Positions 33,877-42,493 of a DNA stretch of 64,000 bases are shown piece by piece. Made by a program: the position numbers and the translations under genes. The DNA is from an uncultured Myxococcales bacterium (GTDB lineage: Bacteria; Myxococcota_A; Polyangia; Polyangiales; Polyangiaceae). The stretch is taken from assembly GCA_937949945.1 (NCBI GenBank), contig CALFEQ010000089.1, forward strand, positions 3,629 to 67,628. The letters run 5' to 3'. The stretch's first letter is position 1, and every line of letters begins with the position of its first letter. Below the pieces are notes generated by a model. It saw nothing but the letters and a program-made list of their open reading frames with translations. It made no database searches and had not been told where the DNA came from.

Positions 33877-35655
33877 TCAGTCCGCCTGCTCCACCTCGCG
33901 CTCGAGCACGTCGAGCGGCAGCGGTCCGGAGCGGAGGACGGCGTCGTGGAACGCCTTGAGATCGAAGCGTGCTCCGAGGGCGGCGGCGCGCTTCTTCCGC
34001 AGCTCTTTGATGCGAAGCTCGCCGATCTTGTACGCGAGCGCCTGGCCGGGCCACGCGATGTACCGGTCGACCTCGTTGACGATGTCGAGCTCCGACTTCG
34101 GGACGTTCTCCATGAAGAAGTCGATGGCCCGCTGCCGGTCCCACTTCAGGTGGTGGATGCCCGTGTCGACGACGAGACGGACCGCGCGCCACATCTCGTA
34201 CGTGAGCTGTCCGAGCTTCGCGTACGGATCGTCGTAGACGCCCATCTCCTCGCCGAGGCTCTCGGCGTAGAGGGCCCAGCCCTCGACGAACGCATCGTAG
34301 GACGTGTGCCGCCGGAACATCGGGAGGTTCTCCTGCTCCATCGCGAGCGCGATCTGCAGGTGGTGTCCGGGCACGGCCTCGTGGAGCGTGAGCGCGACCA
34401 TCTCCCATTTCGGACGTGCCTCCGGCTTGTACAGGTTCACGAAGTACGTGCCGGCGCGAGAGCCGTCGGCGGCGGGCGGGCGGTAGTACGCCGTCGTCGT
34501 GTCCGGCGCGACGTGGTCCGGGATTGGCGCGACGCCGTACGGCGTGCGCGGCAGACGGCGGAAGACCTTCACGAGGAGCGGATCGATGCGCTTCGCGAGG
34601 TCGCGATACGCGGTGAGCAGCTCCTCGCCGCTCGCGTAGAAGAAGCGCGACTCGCTGCGGAGCGCCTCGAACAGTTGCTGCAGCGTCCCCTTGAAGCCGG
34701 CGCGCGCCTTGGTCGCTTCCATCTCGCCGCGGATGCGCGCGACCTCGCGCAGGCCGATCGCGTGCACCTCGTCGGGAGTGAGCTTCGTCGTCGTGTGCGC
34801 GCGGACGAGGTACGCGTAGAGCTCGCGTCCGTTCGGGAGCTGCCACGCGCCGACGTCGTCCTTGCACGCCGGGAGGTACGTGCCGTTCCAGAAGTCGCGC
34901 AGCTTCACGAACGAAGGGACGACGTGCTCCGCGATCGCGCGCTTCGCGATGCTCGCGAGCCGTTCTCGCTCGGCGGGCGGCAACGGCGAGTGCGTCTTCT
35001 GGTACGGCGCGAAGAACGGGCTCTTCGTCGGATCGTCGACGATCTGCTTCTCGATCTGCGCCGACACGCGGCTCATCACGATCTTCGGATGCGTGATGCC
35101 CGTGCGCACGCCCTCGGCGAGCAGCTCGATCGTTTGGTCCATGTACCGCGGGAACGCCATCAGACGCGCGTTCCACTGCTCGTAGTGCTCACGCGTCGTG
35201 AACGGCAGCGCGTCCGCCACCTCGTCGGCCGTCTGGATGCCGCCGCGCTGGTTGATCGGCAAGAGGTACAGACGGAACGGGTGGCCCTCGACGGCGAGCT
35301 CGTACTTGTAGCGGAACAGGTCGTAGCTGAGCGCGTCCTCCTTCGAGAGCTCCGCGCGTGGGATGGTCGCGAGCTTCGCGAGCACCTCGCGGTCGTGGTC
35401 GTGCCGGCGCGCGTGGGCGGCGAGGCTCACGTCGTCCCAGCTGTCCGCGAAGCGCATGTCGCCGAGCTCCGACGCCCATACGGGGAACTCGCGCATGTCG
35501 TGCTCCCACTCCTCGGCGAAGAGGGCGTGGAGCCGCCGCGTCGCGTCGTCGACGGACGCGGCGGTCGCGGCCCCGCGCCCCGTCCCGCACCCGGCGGCGG
35601 CGCAGGCGACGAAGGCGGCCATCGCGATGACCCTGACGAACGACGAGAAGCCCAT
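33877..35655 (-). CDS. DUF885 family (M32-like fold) putative zinc peptidase lipoprotein
   Basis: The product has 592 residues. The lipobox is ACAAAGC (about 23). The rest is the all-helical DUF885 domain, with the metal-binding HEAVPGHHLQ motif at about 430, RRHTSYDAFVEGWALYAE soon after, and the later YIAWPGQALAYKIG. Family members are predicted zinc metallopeptidases of the gluzincin type. The position and length agree with full-length members, and all expected metal ligands (His, Glu, His, and the Glu of EGWALY) are present. It should be on the outer envelope or periplasm. Confidence 0.9.
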   Translation of the reverse strand: MGFSSFVRVIAMAAFVACAAAGCGTGRGAATAASVDDATRRLHALFAEEWEHDMREFPVWASELGDMRFADSWDDVSLAAHARRHDHDREVLAKLATIPRAELSKEDALSYDLFRYKYELAVEGHPFRLYLLPINQRGGIQTADEVADALPFTTREHYEQWNARLMAFPRYMDQTIELLAEGVRTGITHPKIVMSRVSAQIEKQIVDDPTKSPFFAPYQKTHSPLPPAERERLASIAKRAIAEHVVPSFVKLRDFWNGTYLPACKDDVGAWQLPNGRELYAYLVRAHTTTKLTPDEVHAIGLREVARIRGEMEATKARAGFKGTLQQLFEALRSESRFFYASGEELLTAYRDLAKRIDPLLVKVFRRLPRTPYGVAPIPDHVAPDTTTAYYRPPAADGSRAGTYFVNLYKPEARPKWEMVALTLHEAVPGHHLQIALAMEQENLPMFRRHTSYDAFVEGWALYAESLGEEMGVYDDPYAKLGQLTYEMWRAVRLVVDTGIHHLKWDRQRAIDFFMENVPKSELDIVNEVDRYIAWPGQALAYKIGELRIKELRKKRAAALGARFDLKAFHDAVLRSGPLPLDVLEREVEQAD

Positions 35656-35776
35656 TTTTCCGGGGCGCAGGATGCCCCGGAACCATGCTGGCCGAAAGGG
35701 AAGAAGGTGCTAAAGCTGGGCCGCTCCGGCCGCGGGCGATGGGGCCGAGCCGCCGGAGCAGCAAGGGGATCTCCAG

Positions 35777-36847
35777 ATGTCCGACGTACTCGCTTCTCCC
35801 CGCTTCCTCGTCATGGGCTGCGGCGCCATCGGCGGCATCGTCACGGCTGCGCTCGCGGAGACCGGGCAGGACGTGACGGCGGTGACGACGAACCCGACCA
35901 TCCATGCGGCGGTGACGGAGCGCGGGCTCAAGGTCGTCGGCGAGGGCGCTCCCCGCGTCGTCCGCGCGAACGTCTCGCTCGGCGTCCCGACGAACGGAGA
36001 GAAGTTCGACTACGTCCTGCTCGCGACGCAGCCTCCGCAGGTCGAGGAAGCGGCGCGCTCCGCGCTCCCCGCGCTCGCGGACGACGGCGTCATGGTCTGC
36101 CTCCAGAACGGCCTCTGCGAGCAGCGGGTCGCCAAGATCGCGGGAGAGGACCGCGTCCTCGGCGCCGTCGTCGGCTGGGGCGCGACGATGCCGGAGCCTG
36201 GGCTCTACGAGAAGACGGCCTCCGGCGGCTTCACGATCGGGTATCCGAGCGGCGACCCGCTCGGCCCGGAGACGGACGACCTCATCAGTGCGCTCGAGGC
36301 GGTCGGCCCGGTCGAGACGACGCAGAACCTCCGCGGCAAGCGGTGGAGCAAGCTCGCGATCAACTGCGCGATCTCCTCGCTCGGCACGATCGGCGGTGAC
36401 CGGCTCGGGGCGCTGCTCCAGCATCGGTTCGTCCGGCGGCTCGCGCTCGAGGTCATGACCGAGGTCGTCATGGTCGCGCGCAAGGAAGGCGTCCGGCTCG
36501 AGAAGGTCTCGGGCACGCTCGACCTCTCGTGGATCGCCCTGACCGAGGAAGAGATGCGCTCCGCCGGCTCGCCGAGCCTCGTCGCCAAGCACGGCCTCTT
36601 GCTCGCCGTCGGCTTCCGGTTCCGCAGAATGAAGAGCTCGATGCTGTCCGCGATCGAGCGCGGCCGTACGCCTGCGGTCGACTTCCTCAACGGAGAGGTC
36701 GTGGATCGGGCTCGGCAGCACGGTCTCCGGGTCCCCGTGAACGCCTACGTGCGTGATACGGTTTGGGCGATCGCGAAGGGAAAGAAGCGGCCCGGACTGG
36801 ATCTGCTTCGCGAGGTGTACGAGGCCACCGGGCCGCACGGTTCGTGA
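35777..36847 (+). CDS. Ketopantoate reductase family (PanE/ApbA) dehydrogenase
   Basis: The product has 356 residues. An N-terminal Rossmann domain starts RFLVMGCGAIGGIVTAAL, with NAD(P) contact in LLATQPPQVEE. The middle has LQNGLCEQRV and the C-terminal helical domain KRWSKLAINCAISSLGTIGG, where Lys and Asn match PanE catalytic positions. PanE reduces 2-dehydropantoate with NADPH for coenzyme A synthesis. This protein is some 50 residues longer than E. coli PanE, so a related 2-oxoacid or opine-like substrate is possible. AAGGGGA precedes ATG 35777. A tiny Cys-rich gene follows after four bases. Confidence 0.85.
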   Translation: MSDVLASPRFLVMGCGAIGGIVTAALAETGQDVTAVTTNPTIHAAVTERGLKVVGEGAPRVVRANVSLGVPTNGEKFDYVLLATQPPQVEEAARSALPALADDGVMVCLQNGLCEQRVAKIAGEDRVLGAVVGWGATMPEPGLYEKTASGGFTIGYPSGDPLGPETDDLISALEAVGPVETTQNLRGKRWSKLAINCAISSLGTIGGDRLGALLQHRFVRRLALEVMTEVVMVARKEGVRLEKVSGTLDLSWIALTEEEMRSAGSPSLVAKHGLLLAVGFRFRRMKSSMLSAIERGRTPAVDFLNGEVVDRARQHGLRVPVNAYVRDTVWAIAKGKKRPGLDLLREVYEATGPHGS

Positions 36848-36851
36848 GCCC

Positions 36852-37082
36852 ATGCGCTGTGCTCTCTGCAGGTCCGAGATGGTCTGGGTGCACGGCCATG
36901 CCCAGTGCGCCCGAAGCGGCTGTCCGATGTACGGCGTGAACCAAGCCGAGTGCTGCACCGGCGAGACGGCGGAGACCGGTCCGCTCACGGCGGAGGTCGC
37001 GGCCGTCAACCCGCCGCCCGTCGGCGATGCCGGAAGAAGCCCGAGCGCGCCGCGCGAGCCGAAGAAGGACGAAAGCGGCTGA
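36852..37082 (+). CDS. Small zinc-ribbon-like protein
   Basis: The product has 76 residues. CALC near the N-terminus, then CARSGCPMYG and ECC, form a set of Cys pairs that could bind zinc. The C-terminal half is Pro/Ser-rich and disordered. The start is four bases after the PanE-like gene's stop, so the two are cotranscribed and probably coupled. No family is recognised. Confidence 0.65.
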   Translation: MRCALCRSEMVWVHGHAQCARSGCPMYGVNQAECCTGETAETGPLTAEVAAVNPPPVGDAGRSPSAPREPKKDESG

Positions 37083-37181
37083 GCCTTCGATCCTGCCGGC
37101 GCGCTAGATCCACGTCGTGATCCACGAACCTCCATCGCACGCGAGGCGAGCTCGCGGAGCGTCCGAGGGCGACGCTTCGCC

Positions 37182-38498
37182 ATGACCGTCTGGACCGAGC
37201 TCTTCGTCATCGTCGCTCTGGCGATCGCGAACGGCCTGTTCGCGGCCGCGGAAATCGCGGTCATCTCGATACGGAAGAGCCGACTCAAGGAGCTCGTGGC
37301 CGAAGGCAACGCGGCCGCCATCCGCGTCGATCGCCTCCGGCGTCAGCCCGAGCGCTTCCTCGCGACGGTCCAGATCGGAATCACCGTGATCGGCGCGACC
37401 GCGGCCGCCTTCGGCGGTGCGACGCTCGCGGCTCCGGCGAGCGCGCTGCTCCAGCGAGCCGGGCTCGGCCCGCGGGTCGCCTCGGAGGTGGCGCTCGCGT
37501 GCGTCGTCCTCTTTGTCTCGTACGTGTCGCTCGTGCTCGGCGAGCTCGTGCCGAAGTCGCTCGCGCTCCGCGGCGCGGAGCGGTACTCGATGCTCGTCTC
37601 GCGGCCGCTGCTCGCCCTCGCCACGATCGCACGACCCGTCGTGTGGTTCCTCACGGCGAGCTCGAACGTGATCCTGAGGCTCTTCCGCGACCGGACGACG
37701 TTCACCGAGGCACGCCTCTCGCCGGCCGAGCTGCAGACGCTGGTCGAGGAGGCCGCGCAGGAGGGCGTGATCGCTCCGAGCGCCGGAGAGATCGCGTCGC
37801 GCGCCCTCGACTTCGGACGGCTCCGCGTGGCGCAGGTCATGGTGCCGCGCACGGAGGTTCGCCCGCTCGACGCGACGTTGACGGTCGACGCGGTGCGGGA
37901 GCGCTTCGTCGACGAGCTCGCCGAGCGGCAGCCGATCTACGAAGGTACCCAGGACGACATCACGGGTTACGTGACCCTTCGCGACGTCCTGCTCGCGCCC
38001 GGCGACCGTACCCTGAAGGAGCTCGCGCGCACGTCCGTGTTCGTGCCGGAGTCCGTGCCCGCCGTCGACGTGCTCCGCGAGATGCAGCGGCGCCAGGTGC
38101 AGCTCGCGATGGTCGTGGACGAGACCGGCTCCGTCGTCGGCGTCGTGACCCTCGAAGAGCTGGTCGAGGAGCTCGTGGGCGACATCCTCGCCGAGCACGA
38201 GAAGCCGGCAGCCGGCGTTCGGCGCGAGGCCGACGGCAGCGTCGTCCTCCCGGGGAGCACCCCGATCCACGAGGTGAATCGCATGCTCGACCTGGACCTC
38301 CCCGAGAGCGCCGCGTGGACGACGCTCGCGGGGCTCATCATCGCGGAGCTCGGGACCATCCCGGAGCCCGGCGCGAAGACGCGCGTCAACGACGTCGACC
38401 TGGAGGTCGTCGACGCCACGCGGAGGCGGATCCAGACCGTCCGCCTGCGCCTCGCGCACGCCGAGGCGACGCACGAGGCGCTGCCCCAGCCGGCGTGA
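37182..38498 (+). CDS. HlyC/CorC (CNNM-type) family membrane protein
   Basis: The product has 438 residues. A DUF21 membrane domain (about 1-185) has four hydrophobic stretches and the typical FAAAEIAVIS and VLGELVPKSLALR. Two CBS domains follow (about 205-325, with VPRTEVRPLD and MVVDETGSVVGVVTLEELVEELVGDI). A C-terminal CorC/HlyC domain (about 340-425) completes the architecture. The family includes magnesium/cobalt efflux proteins; older names such as hemolysin are misleading. CBS domains probably sense Mg-ATP. A strong hairpin follows the stop. Confidence 0.93.
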   Translation: MTVWTELFVIVALAIANGLFAAAEIAVISIRKSRLKELVAEGNAAAIRVDRLRRQPERFLATVQIGITVIGATAAAFGGATLAAPASALLQRAGLGPRVASEVALACVVLFVSYVSLVLGELVPKSLALRGAERYSMLVSRPLLALATIARPVVWFLTASSNVILRLFRDRTTFTEARLSPAELQTLVEEAAQEGVIAPSAGEIASRALDFGRLRVAQVMVPRTEVRPLDATLTVDAVRERFVDELAERQPIYEGTQDDITGYVTLRDVLLAPGDRTLKELARTSVFVPESVPAVDVLREMQRRQVQLAMVVDETGSVVGVVTLEELVEELVGDILAEHEKPAAGVRREADGSVVLPGSTPIHEVNRMLDLDLPESAAWTTLAGLIIAELGTIPEPGAKTRVNDVDLEVVDATRRRIQTVRLRLAHAEATHEALPQPA

Positions 38499-38520
38499 CT
38501 CGGTCCATCTCCCGAGCCGA

Positions 38521-38540
38521 CCGTCGGCACCCGCCGACGG
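38521..38540 (+). terminator. Terminator hairpin after the HlyC/CorC gene
   Basis: CCGTCGGC (38521-38528) and GCCGACGG (38533-38540) pair perfectly around an ACCC loop, 22 bases past the stop and before the next start at 38579. Confidence 0.6.
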
Positions 38541-38578
38541 CCGCGTGACGTCGCGACGTGCTATGACCGAAGATCCGC

Positions 38579-39823
38579 ATGCCTCGACGTCGCGTCCTGA
38601 TCGGGTTCGGTTCGCTCGCGGTGGTCTCGCTCGTTCTGGGAGGCGTGGCGCGCCGCGAGCTGCGTGCGCGAGGGCTGTCGCTCGTCGATTTCGCGAACGA
38701 GCTGCGCCAGGGCGACGAGCTCCGCTTCGAGTGGCGCTCGATCGACGGCAAGCACTGGCAGATCGTCGCTCCGACCTCCGGCGAGGCCCCCGCCGTCGGC
38801 GACATCGATCTGTCGAAGCACCCAGGGTGCCCCGACGGGATGGTCCGTGTGACGGGAGCCTTCCGCTGGGAGGGCCGAGGCTCGGTGACCGGTGAGGTGG
38901 AGCGCATCCAGGACGCCGCGTGCGTCGACTGGATCAGCCGTGAGTTCCCCGCGCGGTGCCGCGTCTTCGATCGAGAGAAGCTCGCGAAGGACATCGAGCG
39001 GATCCCGACCCAGCCGATGGACTATTGCATCGACCGGTTCGAGTACCCGAACGTCGCCGGCGAGTACCCCGTCATCGTCGCGACGTATCGGGAGGCCGCG
39101 GCGCTCTGCAAGAAGGAGGGGAAGCGGCTCTGCACGGAGAACGAGTGGACCTTCGCCTGCGAAGGCGAGGAGGCTCGCCCGTACCCCTACGGCTGGGAGC
39201 GCGACGACACGGCGTGCGTCGTCGACCGCCCGTGGCGCGCGTTCACCGAGGGTGCGCTGCAGCCGCGCAACGGCGACCGGGCGCGACGCGAGCTCGATCG
39301 CTTGTGGCAGGGCGAGCCGTCGGGATCGCGGCCGGCATGCCGTAGCCCCTTCGGCGTCTACGACATGACCGGCAACGTCGACGAGTGGACGACCAGCGTG
39401 AACAAGACCGGCTACGTCTCGATCCTCAAGGGAGGCTACTGGGGACCGGTGCGCGCGCGCTGCCGGCCGTCGACCCGCGCGCACGGCGAGGACTTCGTCG
39501 CCTACCAGCAGAGCTTCCGCTGCTGCGCCGACCCGAGCCCCACCGGCGAGGGAGAGGAGGAGGGAGAGGACGCCGGCGTTCGGGACGCGCCGGAGATCGC
39601 GCCGGCGGCCGAGGCGCTGGACGCCGACGCGTCGTCCGCCGTCGCGCAAGCGCCGGAAGTGAGCCTGCAGTCGCCGGAGGAGGACGACGACGAGCTCGAG
39701 GCGATCGCGCGCGAGCGTGCGTCGGGCTGCTCCGCCGCTCCCGGCGGCGCCGCGGGCGGAGGCTTCGGCATCGCGCTCGTCGCCGCGGCGCTGGCCGCCT
39801 CTCGGCGCGCGCGTCGTTCCTGA
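38579..39823 (+). CDS. SUMF1-domain protein with C-terminal MYXO-CTERM sorting signal
   Basis: The product has 414 residues. An N-terminal hydrophobic helix (about 5-24) is followed by a SUMF1/FGE-like domain (about 140-325: MDYCIDRFEYPNVAG, GKRLCTENEWTFACEGEE, PFGVYDMTGNVDEWT, LKGGYWG, RCCADP). An acidic linker leads to the end ASGCSAAPGG, a Gly/Ala-rich hydrophobic helix and the basic SRRARRS. A single Cys, a hydrophobic helix and a terminal Arg cluster form the MYXO-CTERM signal of myxobacteria, which directs surface anchoring. The catalytic cysteines of sulfatase activators are not evident, so the domain is probably non-enzymatic. Confidence 0.9.
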   Translation: MPRRRVLIGFGSLAVVSLVLGGVARRELRARGLSLVDFANELRQGDELRFEWRSIDGKHWQIVAPTSGEAPAVGDIDLSKHPGCPDGMVRVTGAFRWEGRGSVTGEVERIQDAACVDWISREFPARCRVFDREKLAKDIERIPTQPMDYCIDRFEYPNVAGEYPVIVATYREAAALCKKEGKRLCTENEWTFACEGEEARPYPYGWERDDTACVVDRPWRAFTEGALQPRNGDRARRELDRLWQGEPSGSRPACRSPFGVYDMTGNVDEWTTSVNKTGYVSILKGGYWGPVRARCRPSTRAHGEDFVAYQQSFRCCADPSPTGEGEEEGEDAGVRDAPEIAPAAEALDADASSAVAQAPEVSLQSPEEDDDELEAIARERASGCSAAPGGAAGGGFGIALVAAALAASRRARRS

Positions 39824-39836
39824 TCGACCGTCGCGA

Positions 39837-40781
39837 TCAACCGCGCAGCACGAGGGCCTTCGGCAGCACCTCGACCTCGAGGGGCAGGCCGCCCATCGGC
39901 TCGCCGTCCACGTCGAGGAGGAAGACGTCCTTCGCGTCGGCGTTCACGAGCTCGAGCCGCACCTTCTGGGCGCGGAGGTGCACCGTCCCCGGCTGGCGGA
40001 TGTGTCCGCCGCTGTAGATGCTGCCCGACGTGAGCGCGAAGCCGATCTTCGACGTCGCGCCGAGCGCGACGATCTCGAAGGTGCCGTCGTCGATCTCGGC
40101 CATCGGCGCGACCTTCATGCCGCCGCCGAAGTACCTGCCGTTGCAGATGGCGATCATGAACGAGCGGACGAGATGCTCTTCCGTCTTGCCGTCGTTCGTG
40201 ACGGTGCACCGGACCGTCCCGAGGCGTGCGGCGAGCAGCGCCTTGAGCGACGCCCCGAAGTACGCTGCCTTCCCGCCGAAGAGGCGCGACGCGTCCGCGA
40301 CGTAGCGATCGACGAGGCCGCCCATCCCCGCGGAGAGGATGTTCACGAAGTAGTGCCCGGACCTGCCGCCGCCGGTGAACTTCCCGACGTCGAGCGCGCG
40401 CTCTCTTCCGCTCGCGATCGCCTCGACGTAGCGATCGAGCCGGTGCTCGATGCCGAGCGTCTTGCGGAGGTCTCCGCCCGTGCCCTGTCCGATGATCCCG
40501 AGCCGAACGTCGGCGGCCTTCGCCCCGTCGGCGCTCGAACGCGCCTGGAGCAGGCCGTTCACGACCTCGTGGATCGTCCCGTCGCCGCCGACCGCGACGA
40601 CGAGCGGGTGCCCCGCGATGGCGCCCTCGCGGGCGAGGTCGATCGCGTGCCCGGGTCGCTCGGTCATCGCGACCTCGACGGGCCCGAGCGTGCGCTCGAC
40701 GGTCGCGCGCAGCGCCGAGAACGTGCGTCCCGTCGCGCCGCCTCCGGAGCGCGGGTTGACGACGAGGAGCGGCCGGCTCAC
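39837..40781 (-). CDS. Diacylglycerol/sphingosine kinase family lipid kinase
   Basis: The product has 314 residues. The DAGKc catalytic domain shows LVVNPRSGGG at the N-terminus, VAVGGDGTIHEVVNGL (the nucleotide-binding GGDGT), and GTGGDLRKTLGI; the C-terminal beta-sandwich domain ends the protein with FLLDVDGEPMGGLPLEVEVLP. It should phosphorylate a lipid such as diacylglycerol or an ether-lipid or sphingoid analogue at the membrane. GTG 40781 overlaps the TGA of the upstream epimerase gene by four bases (GTGA), so the two are translationally coupled. Further upstream frames belong to the epimerase gene in another phase. Confidence 0.9.
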   Translation of the reverse strand: MSRPLLVVNPRSGGGATGRTFSALRATVERTLGPVEVAMTERPGHAIDLAREGAIAGHPLVVAVGGDGTIHEVVNGLLQARSSADGAKAADVRLGIIGQGTGGDLRKTLGIEHRLDRYVEAIASGRERALDVGKFTGGGRSGHYFVNILSAGMGGLVDRYVADASRLFGGKAAYFGASLKALLAARLGTVRCTVTNDGKTEEHLVRSFMIAICNGRYFGGGMKVAPMAEIDDGTFEIVALGATSKIGFALTSGSIYSGGHIRQPGTVHLRAQKVRLELVNADAKDVFLLDVDGEPMGGLPLEVEVLPKALVLRG

Positions 40782-41866
40782 GCCTCGTCCTGCACGCTGA
40801 TGACCCGCCGCCGGAGCGACGCGAGGAACGAGCCGCCCGCGGCGGGCCAGACGACGCCGCGCTCTTCGAGGTCGCGTACCGTGTCGACCAGCGTCTCGAC
40901 CGGATCGCGCGGCGACCAGCCGAGCTCGTTCTCGGCGAGCGTCGCGTCGAGGTACCAGTAGAAGTGGGCCATGTCGATGCTCACGGGATCGATCGCGGCC
41001 GGGATCCCGAAGCGCGTCGTCAGGCGCTCGAGCATCTCGGCGCCCGTGCGCGCGATGTCCCGCGCTTGTCGCGGCATCGGCACGACGGGGCCGCGTACGC
41101 CCGAGACCCTCTCGAGGCGGGCGAAGAACTCCTTGATGGTGAGGTTGCACGCTCCGATGAGGTAGCGGCGCCCTCCGATGCCGCGCTCCATCGCGAGGAC
41201 CATCGCCTGCGCTGCGTCGCGCGCGTCCACGTACGAGAGGCCGCCGGGCGGGATCACGGGGATCTTCCGCTCGAGGAAGAGCCGGACGTCCTCGGTCGAC
41301 GAGCCGTTCACGTCGCCCGGGCCGAGGAGCAGCGCGGGATTGACGCACACGACCTCGAGCGTGCCCGAGCCGTCCGCGAGCGGAGCGCCGTGGCGCTCGA
41401 GCGCGGCCTTCTCGGCGAAGAACTTGGAGCGGTAGTAGGGCCAACGGTTGATGAGCCCGATCGGCGCGACGTCGTCCTCCGTCGCGATGTGATCCGGATC
41501 GTCGCTGACCGCGATCGTCCCGCTCGTGGAGGCGACGACGACGCGACGTACCCCGCGCGCGATGCACGCGTCGAGCACGTTCTTCGTTCCCTCGACGTGG
41601 AGCTTGTAGAGCGCCTCGGCGTCTTCGGGTCTGCGCGACACCTTGCCGGCGCAGTGGAAGACGCCGTCGCAGGGGCCGAGCGCCTTCTCGATGCTCGCTC
41701 GATCGCGCACGTCGCCTTCGACGCGCGTGACCTCCGGCGGAAGCTCACCGGCGCGCCCCGTTCTCTCGTGGACGAGCGCGACGACCTCGTGCCCCTTGTC
41801 GAGGAGCGCGCGGACGAGGTGGCGCCCGAGAAAGCCCGTTGCTCCAGTGACGAACCAGCGACTCAC
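40778..41866 (-). CDS. NAD-dependent epimerase/reductase (extended SDR family)
   Basis: The product has 362 residues. The Rossmann motif is TGATGFLGRHLV at the N-terminus, followed by GDVRD, VFHCAGKV, ASTSGTIA and the catalytic YYRSKFFAEK. The mix matches the dihydroflavonol reductase/3-beta-hydroxysteroid dehydrogenase-like group of extended SDRs (cf. HpnA) rather than sugar epimerases. The last 60 residues add a Trp-rich membrane-proximal tail. GTG 41866 starts MSRWFVTGATG. It is coupled to the lipid-kinase gene by the four-base overlap and is divergent from the SprT-like gene by 57 bases. Confidence 0.9.
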   Translation of the reverse strand: MSRWFVTGATGFLGRHLVRALLDKGHEVVALVHERTGRAGELPPEVTRVEGDVRDRASIEKALGPCDGVFHCAGKVSRRPEDAEALYKLHVEGTKNVLDACIARGVRRVVVASTSGTIAVSDDPDHIATEDDVAPIGLINRWPYYRSKFFAEKAALERHGAPLADGSGTLEVVCVNPALLLGPGDVNGSSTEDVRLFLERKIPVIPPGGLSYVDARDAAQAMVLAMERGIGGRRYLIGACNLTIKEFFARLERVSGVRGPVVPMPRQARDIARTGAEMLERLTTRFGIPAAIDPVSIDMAHFYWYLDATLAENELGWSPRDPVETLVDTVRDLEERGVVWPAAGGSFLASLRRRVISVQDEA

Positions 41867-41923
41867 GCGGCGATTCGTAGTCTCGACCCCGTTCGCCAGC
41901 AAGGCTATCGTGGTCGGTGGGCG
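41867..41923. promoter_or_regulatory. Divergent intergenic region
   Basis: These 57 bases separate the divergent starts of the SDR epimerase (GTG 41866) and the SprT-like gene (ATG 41924), so promoters for both must be here or inside the genes. No clear boxes are visible. Confidence 0.3.
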
Positions 41924-42484
41924 ATGCCGCGGCGCTTCTCCTATTACGAGCGGCTTTCGGCCAAGGACCGGGCCACCTATCGCCGGAGCGACGCGGTCAC
42001 GCACATCCCGCTGCCCGACCCCGCCGCCCTGAGGCCGCTCGTGGCTCGCTTGGAGGAGGAGCTCGCCGGTGGGAAGCGAGCGCGCGTGGCCGCGGCGGTC
42101 ACGGCGCTATCGGACGCGCTCCTCGCCCAGCTCGGCGTCCCGCCGGTGGACGTCCGCGTCCGTCAGGTGAGGCCGACGCTCGACGACGGCGAGCTCCACG
42201 GCCTCTACACCTATGCCCGGGACGGCAAGCCGCCGAAGCTCGAGGTCTGGATGCGCACGGCAGCCCGGGCGAAGGTCGTCCGCTTCCGGACCTTCCTCCG
42301 GACGCTGGTGCACGAGCTCGTCCACCACCTCGACATCATGCTCCTCGGGCTCGACGACAGCTTCCACACCGAAGGCTTCTTCCGTCGCGAGTCGAGCCTC
42401 GTCCGGCAGCTCCTCCCGCCTTCGCGACGAAGGACCGAGCCGAAGGGGGACGAACGCCGCGCGGAGCAGCTCACGCTCTTCTGA
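41924..42484 (+). CDS. SprT-like zinc metallopeptidase
   Basis: The product has 186 residues. The metal motif HELVHHLD lies at about 126-133, within a short SprT-like core (FRTFLRTLVHELVHH, then DDSFHTEGFFRRES). The last part is Arg/Glu-rich and ends EQLTLF. No signal peptide is seen, so it is cytosolic. ATG 41924 gives MPRRFSYYERL. SprT-like proteins are DNA-protein cross-link proteases in eukaryotes; bacterial roles are unclear. Confidence 0.85.
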   Translation: MPRRFSYYERLSAKDRATYRRSDAVTHIPLPDPAALRPLVARLEEELAGGKRARVAAAVTALSDALLAQLGVPPVDVRVRQVRPTLDDGELHGLYTYARDGKPPKLEVWMRTAARAKVVRFRTFLRTLVHELVHHLDIMLLGLDDSFHTEGFFRRESSLVRQLLPPSRRRTEPKGDERRAEQLTLF

Positions 42485-42493
42485 GCGGGAGGA

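Noticed and set aside
31987..39823. SUMF1 domains as genuine formylglycine-generating enzymes
   Set aside because: The catalytic Cys pair of sulfatase activators is not visible, and no sulfatase gene lies in the window.
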